Assembly (NCBI GenBank): GCA_947447385.1
Contig: CANFKN010000027.1
Span: 1-11,507, forward strand
Length of the DNA stretch: 11,507 nucleotides
DNA from: Microbacteriaceae bacterium
GTDB lineage: Bacteria > Actinomycetota > Actinomycetes > Actinomycetales > Microbacteriaceae
Reading direction: 5' to 3'
The position numbers and the translations under genes are program-made. The notes beneath the pieces were generated by a model. That model worked only from the letters and a program-made list of their open reading frames with translations, had not been told where the DNA came from and did no database searches. Below, one piece after another: positions 6,805 through 11,507 of the stretch. The stretch's first letter is position 1, and each line of letters opens with the position of its first letter.

Positions 6805-7494
6805 TTATTCGCCGAGTAGGTCTGGGCGAACTTGGCGAGTTCTTTCGACCTGTTGGTCGTGGCGCCACTTTGCGATGAGTGCGTGGTTTCCGCTAAGCAA
6901 AACCGGCGGCACCTCTAGCCCACGCCATTCAGATGGCTTGGTGTAGCTCGGGTATTCAAGTAGGCCGTCGCTGTGTGACTCTTCGACGAGGCTTTCGGCG
7001 TTGCCGATGACCCCTGGCACCAAGCGTGCGATTGCTTCGATCATTGCGATGGCAGCAACTTCGCCACCGTTCAAAACATAGTCGCCGATGCTAATCAATC
7101 GCACTTCACCCTTGGTGGCCGCATAATCGACGACGCGCTGGTCAATGCCTTCGTAACGACCGCAGGCAAAAACTAGGTGTTTGCGGCCAGCGAGCTCACG
7201 TGCAGTTGACTGTTTGAAAACTTCACCGGCAGGCGAAGTGAAAATGATGACCGGTGCGTCATCTGATTCACCCAAAATGTCGTCAAACGCCTCACCCCAA
7301 GGCTCTGGTTTCATGAGCATGCCTGCCCCACCGCCATAAGGTGTGTCATCAACTGTGCGGTGTCGGTCGTGAGTGTAGTCGCGCAGGTCGTGTGCTTTGA
7401 AGTTGAGAAGGCCAGCAGCCTGAGCTTTGCCAAGCAACGAAAGATCTAGAGCCTGAAAATATTCAGTGAAGATGCTGATCGCGTCGATGCGCAT
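6805..7494 (-). CDS. trmD: tRNA (guanine-37-N1)-methyltransferase
   Basis: A 229-residue SPOUT methyltransferase that makes m1G37 next to the anticodon using S-adenosylmethionine, preventing +1 frameshifts. Family signatures run along the protein: MRIDAISIF at the N-terminus, YGGGAGMLMKPEP (53–65), the trefoil-knot segments FACGRYEGIDQR (109–120) and ISIGDYVLNGGE (135–146), the catalytic-region D176 in SHSDGLLEYPSYT, and PPVLLSGNHA near 196–205. The reading frame is open upstream to 7635, but the extra 47 residues lie over rimM and look unlike TrmD. The ATG at 7494 gives the normal length and N-terminus, 4 nt after the rimM stop. There is no strong SD; it is likely coupled to rimM in the rpsP operon. 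Confidence 0.97.
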   Translation of the reverse strand: MRIDAISIFTEYFQALDLSLLGKAQAAGLLNFKAHDLRDYTHDRHRTVDDTPYGGGAGMLMKPEPWGEAFDDILGESDDAPVIIFTSPAGEVFKQSTARELAGRKHLVFACGRYEGIDQRVVDYAATKGEVRLISIGDYVLNGGEVAAIAMIEAIARLVPGVIGNAESLVEESHSDGLLEYPSYTKPSEWRGLEVPPVLLSGNHALIAKWRHDQQVERTRQVRPDLLGE

Positions 7495-7498
7495 TTGA

Positions 7499-8140
7499 TT
7501 ACTCGTCGGCGTATTCAGGGTTGAGGTCGTCTGAGTCGGCATCTGCCTCGTCAGCAAGTGCTGCACTACCCTCAGCCGGAGTCGCCACAAGCTCAGGCAG
7601 CACCTCTTCGAAAAGACCAATTGGTGGGGTGACAATCACACTGCGGGTGGCCATGTTGACTTCAGGAACGATTGCCTTGACGAACGGAACGAGAACTTCG
7701 TCAACCGTTGAGGTCTTGACAACAAGGAGGTCTTGCGCCGGAAAATGGTCAACGCGAATAACTTCGCCAATCTGAACACCTTCGCGCATTACCGCGAGCC
7801 CGACGAGCTGGTGGTCGAACCAGGCGTCTTCTTCATCAGATGCTTCTGAAAGATCAGCGTTAACCAGCAAGATTGCCTTGACCAGGGTCTCAGCAGTTGT
7901 GCGGTCGTTGATGTCTTTGAGAAAGAGAACTGGCATTGCGTTATAGAAACGCAGCTCGGCAACTTCGACCTGTTTGCCAAACCACGGTGAGGTTTCTGGC
8001 ACCTGAAGGTCGAGCACAGCGCCTGCAACAAAACGTTCGTTGGGGCTGTCGGTGTAAAGCTCGAGTTTGAATGCGCCTTTCAGGCCGTGGGCTTTAACCA
8101 GACGACCTACACGAAGCGCAGTTTTGTTAGAAGTCACCAT
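7499..8140 (-). CDS. rimM: Ribosome maturation factor RimM
   Basis: A 213-residue 16S rRNA-processing factor that binds S19 and helps assemble the head of the 30S subunit. The N-terminal RimM domain (about 9–95) carries LRVGRLVKAHGLKGAFK. The C-terminal PRC barrel (about 103–177) carries DAWFDHQLVGL and VLVPFVKAIVPEV and ends in TPPIGLFEE. The family normally stops near there; this copy adds an acidic tail to residue 213 (see its own entry). The frame is open 10 residues further upstream, but the ATG at 8140 gives the usual short N-terminus and overlaps the KH gene by 14 nt. A GTG at the next codon is an alternative. No SD is visible, so coupled translation from the KH gene is likely. Confidence 0.95.
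   Translation of the reverse strand: MVTSNKTALRVGRLVKAHGLKGAFKLELYTDSPNERFVAGAVLDLQVPETSPWFGKQVEVAELRFYNAMPVLFLKDINDRTTAETLVKAILLVNADLSEASDEEDAWFDHQLVGLAVMREGVQIGEVIRVDHFPAQDLLVVKTSTVDEVLVPFVKAIVPEVNMATRSVIVTPPIGLFEEVLPELVATPAEGSAALADEADADSDDLNPEYADE
7502..7609 (-). other. Acidic C-terminal extension of RimM
   Basis: Residues 178–213 follow the normal RimM end and read as Ala/Glu/Asp/Pro-rich, with little predicted structure and about a dozen acidic residues. The DNA stays in frame with no frameshift. It resembles in character the Ala/Glu tail of the S16 gene two genes upstream. Function unknown. Confidence 0.7.
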
Positions 8141-8363
8141 CGATGATGTCGACGCGAATCTTCTTGCCATCAGCTAGTGCGTTCACCAAGGTGCGCAGTG
8201 CTTTGGCGGTGCGACCGTTGCGCCCGATCACTCGGCCAAGATCGTCAGGGTGCACGTGAATCTCAAGCAGGTCTCCCCGCGAGGTTGAGCGTGCAGTGAC
8301 AGAAGCGTCGTCGGGATTATCGACAACACCCTTGACCAAGTGTTCGAGCGCAGCGGCTAACAC
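8127..8363 (-). CDS. khpA: KH-domain RNA-binding protein, KhpA/YlqC family
   Basis: A 78-residue single KH-domain protein that binds RNA; in other Gram-positive bacteria KhpA pairs with KhpB (Jag/EloR) and affects cell division and RNA regulation. The GxxG loop is visible as GRNG at 47–50 in GRVIGRNGRTAKALRTLV, with flanking helix and strand (DLLEIHVHP; KKIRVDIID). Length matches the family (about 75–80). The start is GTG at 8363, 3 nt after the rpsP stop, with no SD, so it is probably translated by re-initiation after rpsP. It overlaps rimM by 14 nt at its 3' end. Position between rpsP and rimM is the standard one for this family in many Gram-positive bacteria. Confidence 0.93.
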   Translation of the reverse strand: MLAAALEHLVKGVVDNPDDASVTARSTSRGDLLEIHVHPDDLGRVIGRNGRTAKALRTLVNALADGKKIRVDIIDGDF

Positions 8364-8366
8364 GAT

Positions 8367-8909
8367 TTAGGCCTCTTCAGCAGGCGCTGCGGCTTCTTCA
8401 GCTGCAGGTGCTTCTTCGGCGGCTGGTGCTTCTTCAGCAACAACTTCGGCAGCTGGTGCTTCAGCAGCGGCTTCTTCAACTGCAACCTCTTCGGCTACAG
8501 CTTCAACAGCGGCTTCTTCAGCAACAGCTTCAACAACAGGCTCTGCAGCCTTAACAACGATCTCAGCCTTTGGCTTTAGAACGGTCTTCTTTGCAGCGTC
8601 AGCAACAAACTCGGCCTTAGGTGCCTTAACCTCAACGCGGTTAACAGCAACTTCGCCCTTTGATGCCTGGTAGTCGCCGGTTAGCTTTAGCAAAGCAAGA
8701 ACCTGCTCGGTTGGCTGTGCGCCAACGCTTAGCCAGTATTGTGCGCGAGCGTGGTCAACTTCGATAATCGAAGGGTGCTCGGTTGGCACGTAGCGGCCGA
8801 TCTCTTCGATGGCACGGCCGTCGCGCTTGGTGCGTGAGTCGGCTACTACGATGCGGTAGTGCGGTGAACGGATTTTACCCATTCTCTTTAGGCGGATTTT
8901 TACAGCCAC
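8367..8909 (-). CDS. rpsP: 30S ribosomal protein S16 with long Ala/Glu-rich tail
   Basis: A 180-residue protein whose first 80 or so residues are S16, an early-binding small-subunit protein: MAVKIRLKRMGKIRSPHYRI at the N-terminus, VADSRTKRDGR near 22–32, and AQYWLSVGAQPTEQVLALL near 56–74. A Lys/Ala/Val-rich linker (about 84–120) and an Ala/Glu tail (121–180) follow. Bacterial S16 is commonly 80–90 residues; long Ala/Glu extensions are known in actinobacterial S16, so this fits the phylum and is not a frameshift. The start is GTG at 8909, with AGGAG at 8918–8914, 4 nt upstream, the clearest SD of the operon. It has its own promoter and a structured leader, and heads the rpsP–khpA–rimM–trmD operon. 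Confidence 0.97.
   Translation of the reverse strand: MAVKIRLKRMGKIRSPHYRIVVADSRTKRDGRAIEEIGRYVPTEHPSIIEVDHARAQYWLSVGAQPTEQVLALLKLTGDYQASKGEVAVNRVEVKAPKAEFVADAAKKTVLKPKAEIVVKAAEPVVEAVAEEAAVEAVAEEVAVEEAAAEAPAAEVVAEEAPAAEEAPAAEEAAAPAEEA
8370..8549 (-). repeat. Low-complexity Ala/Glu-coding repeats in the rpsP tail
   Basis: Residues 121–180 consist almost only of Ala, Glu, Val and Pro, with the hexapeptide APAAEE at 161–166 and 167–172 and looser copies of VEAVAEE earlier. The DNA shows repeated GCTTCTTC and GCTGGTGCTTC-type units on the plus strand, a pattern prone to expansion and contraction by slippage. Confidence 0.85.
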
Positions 8910-9029
8910 AATGCTCCTGATTTTTGTATTGGGGCGAACGTTTCACCGTGAGCGTGGGGGCACACTCGGTGAAGAAAGCTCTAGGGGTTGCCGTTGGCGT
9001 TCGGTTAGAGGGTCGAACACTAGGCAACC
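8910..9029 (-). promoter_or_regulatory. Structured 5' leader of rpsP
   Basis: From a start site near 9028 the leader is about 120 nt. GGUUGCC (9029–9023) can pair with GGCAACC (8992–8986), 7 bp, enclosing a second helix GUUCG (9018–9014) with CGAAC (9003–8999). A separate hairpin follows at 8973–8942: UUCACCG pairs with CGGUGAA (7 bp), and inside it AGUGUG with CACGCU (6 bp, one G-U) around a CCCC loop. AGGAG and the GTG start follow about 24 nt later. No T-run follows either hairpin, so they are not terminators. A cis-regulatory or stabilising role is inferred. Confidence 0.5.
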
Positions 9030-9056
9030 GCTCTATTCTGCCAGATTCTGAGCGGT
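9027..9056. repeat. 7-bp dyad flanking the rpsP -10
   Basis: ACCGCTC (9027–9033) and GAGCGGT (9050–9056) are exact inverted repeats with a 16-nt spacer that contains the -10 hexamer. An operator at this place could block RNA polymerase. The right arm continues as AGCGGTCT, an 8-mer also found twice upstream of yraN. Confidence 0.5.
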
Positions 9057-9063
9057 CTGGCAA
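9035..9063 (-). promoter_or_regulatory. rpsP promoter
   Basis: On the minus strand a -35 TTGCCA (9063–9058, TTGACA in 5 of 6) is followed after 17 nt by CAGAAT (9040–9035), preceded by TGG as an extended -10. The start would fall near 9028. The -10 region and the next 18 nt match the rplS promoter closely. This is the best promoter in the window. Confidence 0.75.
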
Positions 9064-9117
9064 ACATCCTCGCGCTTTTGGTTCGTGTTGCTACCGATTT
9101 TTATCTCGGATGCTCGG

Positions 9118-10629
9118 CTAACGCCCAAGACCAAATGCAGAACCCGACGCAGGCTTGTCGTTGGTGCCTGGCGCTTGGTAGGTCAGGCCGGCTGCTTCGG
9201 CTGCTCGTTTGGCTGGGTTGCCCGATTTTGAGCCGCCTTTGCCTTTCGACTTGGCTTTGTTTTTGCCCGATGCGCTGCCTGCGCCACCGACGCCTGGCAT
9301 TGCTGGCATTCCTGGCATTTGAGGCACTCCACCTTTGGCAACGGTCTTCATCATCTTGGCCGCTTGTTCAAAACGGTTGACCAGCGAGTTGACCTCGGTG
9401 ACGGTGGTGCCAGAGCCGCGGGCAATGCGCAGGCGGCGTGATCCGTTGAGAATCTTGGGCTGGCGGCGCTCGGCCAAAGTCATTGAGCGAATGATGGCTT
9501 CGGTGCGGTCGATCTCTTTTTCGTCAAAGTTGTCGAGCTGTTTGCGCATCGCGCCCGCGCCAGGCATCATGCCCAACATGCTCTTGAGTGAGCCCATTTT
9601 GCGCAGCTGCTGCATTTGGTCTAAGAAGTCTTCGAGCGTGAACTGGTCTTTTGCCAGTTTCTCGGCCATCTCGCGGGCTTCGGCTTCGTCAAAGTTTTTC
9701 TGGGTGGTCTCAATCAGCGTGAGAATGTCACCCATGTCGAGAATGCGACTCGCCATGCGGTCTGGGTGGAACGGCTCGAATGCGTCGAGCGACTCACCCG
9801 TTGAGGCAAAGATGATTGGCTTGCCGGTGACTGAGGCCACCGATAGAGCTGCACCACCGCGGGCATCGCCGTCGAGCTTGGTTAGAACGACACCAGTGAT
9901 TCCCACGCCATCTTCGAAAGCTTTGGCAACGTTGACCGCGTCTTGACCGATCATCGAGTCGATGACAAAAAGAACTTCGTCAGGGTCGGTGGCCTTGCGA
10001 ATGTCGCGTGCCTGCTTCATCAGCTCTTCGTCGATGCCGAGGCGGCCGGCGGTGTCAACAATGACAACGCTGAACTGCTTTTGAGCGGCGTGCTTGATTG
10101 CCTCTTTGGCTACTTTGACAGGGTCGCCAACGCCATTGCCCGGCTGAGGAGCAAAAACGCTCACACCGGCGCGCTCACCAACAACCTGCAACTGGTTCAC
10201 CGCGTTTGGGCGCTGAAGGTCAGCTGCCACCAGCAACGGAGTCTGCCCTTGGTCTTTGAGCCACTTGGCGAGCTTGCCAGCCAAGGTGGTCTTGCCCGAA
10301 CCCTGCAAACCGGCAAGCATGATCACAGTCGGCGGCTTTTTGGCAAACTGCAGGCGACGCTGCTCGCCACCCAAAATCTTCACGAGTTCGTCGTTGACGA
10401 TCTGAACAACCTGCTGTGCAGGGTTTAGCGACTTTGAAACCTCATCGCCCATGGCGCGTTCGCGAACTGCGGCCACGAAGTCTTTAACAACCTCAAGTGC
10501 AACGTCGGCCTCAAGCAGGGCACGGCGAATCTCGCGCAGAGTTGTGTCGATGTCGGCGGCGCTGAGGCGACCTTTGCTGCGAAGGCTCTTGAACGTTTCG
10601 ACTAAACGGTCAGACAGATTGTTAAACAT
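9118..10629 (-). CDS. ffh: Signal recognition particle protein Ffh (SRP54)
   Basis: A 503-residue SRP GTPase that binds signal sequences of nascent chains and 4.5S RNA, then docks with FtsY at the membrane. The N domain covers about 1–95. The G domain carries G1 GLQGSGKTT (107–115), G2 DLQRP (137–141), G3 DTAGR (192–196), G4 TKLD (250–253) and G5 STGES (276–280). The methionine-rich M domain starts near 325 and contains the RNA-binding RRLRIARGSG (398–407). A Gly/Met/Lys-rich tail (434–503) ends with NPAKRAAEAAG and GSAFGLGR. The ATG at 10629 has AAGGAG 4 nt upstream, a strong SD, and the gene is probably under its own promoter. The 208-nt gap to rpsP holds the rpsP promoter and leader; no terminator is evident after ffh. 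Confidence 0.97.
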   Translation of the reverse strand: MFNNLSDRLVETFKSLRSKGRLSAADIDTTLREIRRALLEADVALEVVKDFVAAVRERAMGDEVSKSLNPAQQVVQIVNDELVKILGGEQRRLQFAKKPPTVIMLAGLQGSGKTTLAGKLAKWLKDQGQTPLLVAADLQRPNAVNQLQVVGERAGVSVFAPQPGNGVGDPVKVAKEAIKHAAQKQFSVVIVDTAGRLGIDEELMKQARDIRKATDPDEVLFVIDSMIGQDAVNVAKAFEDGVGITGVVLTKLDGDARGGAALSVASVTGKPIIFASTGESLDAFEPFHPDRMASRILDMGDILTLIETTQKNFDEAEAREMAEKLAKDQFTLEDFLDQMQQLRKMGSLKSMLGMMPGAGAMRKQLDNFDEKEIDRTEAIIRSMTLAERRQPKILNGSRRLRIARGSGTTVTEVNSLVNRFEQAAKMMKTVAKGGVPQMPGMPAMPGVGGAGSASGKNKAKSKGKGGSKSGNPAKRAAEAAGLTYQAPGTNDKPASGSAFGLGR

Positions 10630-10633
10630 CGAA

Positions 10634-10662
10634 CTCCTTGGGGGTTGGTTTCAAGATTACCA
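10634..10662 (-). promoter_or_regulatory. Candidate ffh promoter and SD
   Basis: On the minus strand TAATCT (10659–10654) preceded by TGG could be an extended -10, giving a leader of about 20 nt that carries AAGGAG (10639–10634). A good -35 is lacking at the right distance; TTGACA at 10670–10665 is only 5 nt upstream of the -10 and cannot be its partner. The call rests mainly on position. Confidence 0.4.
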
Positions 10663-10679
10663 AGTGTCAAACTATTGGC

Positions 10680-11021
10680 ATGGGCTCAGTGCACGAAACT
10701 CCGCGAATCGCTTTTGATTCAGCTCGCGCTTTCAACGATTGGCTGGCGCAAAACCATGACCGCGAGGGCGGCATTCTTGTTAGCGGCTTTCGCGCTTCGG
10801 TTTGCAGCACCACCATGAGTTATGACCAGATGCTTGACGTTGCGCTGAGCTGGGGTTGGGTGCCTCGCCCGAGCCGTGACCTCGAGTCGGGTCAGACACT
10901 GCTTTGGTTCCAGCCGTTTAATTTCAAGGATGCCCTCTCGGCCACCCACCGCAGCCGACTGCAGGCTTTGCACGCTGCTGGTCGCTTGCGCCTGCCGGCG
11001 CTCAAGCTGCTCGACTATTGA
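10680..11021 (+). CDS. YdeI/OmpD-associated-like protein, small
   Basis: A 113-residue protein, the only gene on the plus strand. It resembles the YdeI/OmpD-associated family: an N-terminal FNDWLAQNH (18–26) like the family's WLxxNH, then SYDQMLDVALSWGW (47–60) like its TYxEALxxALxFGW, and a C-terminal helix with LQALHAAGRLRLPAL (94–108) like its LxxxGRMxxxG. The usual GWID is replaced by GWVP and the central part is shorter, so it is a divergent member. The family's molecular function is unclear; some members are annotated as bacteriocin-protection proteins. No signal peptide or membrane segment is seen. The start is ATG at 10680; GTG at 10689 or TTG at 10638 are possible, and no SD helps. 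It is divergent from ffh (50 nt apart) and overlaps the ftsY 3' end by 7 nt. Confidence 0.68.
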   Translation: MGSVHETPRIAFDSARAFNDWLAQNHDREGGILVSGFRASVCSTTMSYDQMLDVALSWGWVPRPSRDLESGQTLLWFQPFNFKDALSATHRSRLQALHAAGRLRLPALKLLDY

Positions 11022-11507
11022 CCGACGAGGCCCATCGCAAACTGGTCTGCCTCGAAGAACGCGAAGTCGTTGACACCTTCGCCAAACCCTATGAGTTTGA
11101 CAGGCACGCCGAGCTCTTTTTGAATCGTGTAAACGATGCCGCCCTTGGCCGTGCCGTCAACCTTGGTTAACACGACACCGGTGATTCCGACTGCCTCGGC
11201 GAAGGCCTTGGCCTGAACCAGGCCGTTTTGACCTGTGGTGGCGTCGAGCACGAGAAGGGTTTCGCTAACCCGAGCGTTCTTTTCGATAACGCGGCGAATC
11301 TTGCCAAGCTCATCCATGAGCCCCTGTTTGTTTTGCAGACGACCCGCGGTGTCGATGATCACGATGTCTGCTTTGTCTTCGATGGCAGTCTCAACAGCTT
11401 TGAAAGCAACCGAAGCCGGGTCTTGGCCATCGGTTTCACCCGCGACCAACTTCGCGCCGGCGCGCTGCGCCCAAGTTGCCACCTGGTCAACCGCCGCCGC
11501 TCTAAAC
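11015..11507 (-). CDS. ftsY: SRP receptor FtsY, C-terminal part, 5' end outside the window
   Basis: The last 163 residues of the SRP receptor GTPase, which docks the Ffh–ribosome complex at the membrane. The frame is open to the window edge and the first residues visible, FRAAAVDQVATWAQRAG, continue the family's DTFRAAA motif after G1, so this is a truncation by the window and not a broken gene. G3 DTAGR follows DIVII, G4 is TKVD in GVVLTKVDGTAKGG, and GFGEGVNDFAFFEADQFAMGL is the typical FtsY end. The NG N-terminal part, Walker A and the acidic A domain lie beyond the right edge. A GTG at 11482 is internal and not the start. Its stop (11017–11015) lies inside the end of the plus-strand gene. 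Confidence 0.96.
   Translation of the reverse strand, partial: FRAAAVDQVATWAQRAGAKLVAGETDGQDPASVAFKAVETAIEDKADIVIIDTAGRLQNKQGLMDELGKIRRVIEKNARVSETLLVLDATTGQNGLVQAKAFAEAVGITGVVLTKVDGTAKGGIVYTIQKELGVPVKLIGFGEGVNDFAFFEADQFAMGLVGQ

Noticed and set aside
7495..7635. N-terminal extension of trmD into rimM
   Set aside because: TrmD normally begins MRIDxISIF, found at 7494. The upstream 47 residues overlap the rimM coding tail.
8141..8170. Longer rimM start at 8170
   Set aside because: It adds ten residues unlike RimM and lengthens the overlap with the KH gene. The ATG at 8140 gives the usual N-terminus.
9098..9117. Possible terminator just after ffh (CCGA...TCGG around an A-run)
   Set aside because: Only 4 bp pair, and the A/T-run is in the loop and not after the stem.
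9335..9946. A 203-codon plus-strand open frame across ffh
   Set aside because: Ser/Arg/Met-rich translation antisense to the Ffh G and M domains, with no recognisable motif. A shadow of ffh.
10665..10670. TTGACA on the minus strand as an ffh -35
   Set aside because: It is a perfect hexamer, but 17 nt downstream there is only CAACCC, and it is too close to the TAATCT candidate.
10719..10973. Minus-strand 84-codon frame inside the YdeI-like gene
   Set aside because: No family resemblance, while the plus-strand frame carries the YdeI-like motifs. Treated as antisense shadow.
11480..11482. GTG as the ftsY start
   Set aside because: The frame continues upstream with FRAAAVDQ, part of the conserved GTPase domain, to the window edge. 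The gene is cut by the window.
1..11507. Mobile element, prophage attachment site, CRISPR or defence system
   Set aside because: No transposase, phage gene, terminal inverted repeats, regularly spaced repeats or defence domains were seen. The XerC-type recombinase sits in a conserved housekeeping context, and gene order is the ordinary actinobacterial one.

Overview
The window is a gene-dense stretch of a bacterial chromosome carrying the conserved actinobacterial ftsY–ffh–rpsP–rimM–trmD–rplS–lepB–rnhB–dprA–xerC neighbourhood. Fourteen of the fifteen genes lie on the minus strand and are transcribed leftward. In transcription order they are ftsY (5' end cut by the right edge), ffh, rpsP, a KH-domain gene (khpA type), rimM, trmD, rplS, lepB, rnhB, a DUF2469 gene, yraN, comM, dprA and xerC. 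The only plus-strand gene is a small YdeI/OmpD-associated-like gene wedged between ftsY and ffh.

The organism is very probably an actinobacterium. DUF2469 is an actinobacterial signature family, S16 carries a long Ala/Glu-rich tail, and the gene order matches that remembered from Mycobacterium and Microbacteriaceae. The moderate G+C, short intergenic gaps and frequent gene overlaps would suit a small-genome planktonic Microbacteriaceae (Rhodoluna/Aquiluna-like), but that finer placement is inference only.

Region by region: 11015–11507 and 9118–10629 encode the two SRP GTPases (FtsY receptor and Ffh), separated by the plus-strand gene, which overlaps the ftsY tail by 7 nt. Positions 8910–9117 hold a promoter and a structured leader for rpsP. 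Positions 6805–8909 (rpsP, khpA, rimM, trmD) form a tight ribosome-biogenesis operon with gaps of 3–4 nt or a short overlap. Positions 6593–6804 hold a second promoter and structured leader, for rplS. Positions 4416–6592 carry rplS, lepB, rnhB and DUF2469 with short gaps or overlaps. Positions 4274–4415 are non-coding and repeat-rich. Positions 1–4273 carry yraN, comM, dprA and xerC, a DNA-processing, natural-transformation and recombination block joined by overlaps or gaps of at most 9 nt.

The genes fall into three linked jobs: co-translational protein export (FtsY, Ffh, LepB), ribosome assembly and rRNA/tRNA processing (S16, KhpA, RimM, TrmD, L19), and handling of DNA and RNA:DNA hybrids (RNase HII, YraN, ComM, DprA, XerC). 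No tRNA, rRNA, CRISPR array, insertion sequence, prophage or defence system was seen, and no convincing intrinsic terminator. The most interesting signals are regulatory. The rpsP and rplS promoters share an extended -10 followed at the same distance by GGTTGCC, which can pair downstream in each leader. An ACCGCT/AGCGGTCT dyad occurs both at the rpsP promoter and in the repeat-rich gap before yraN. I did not find a clearly new multi-gene system.
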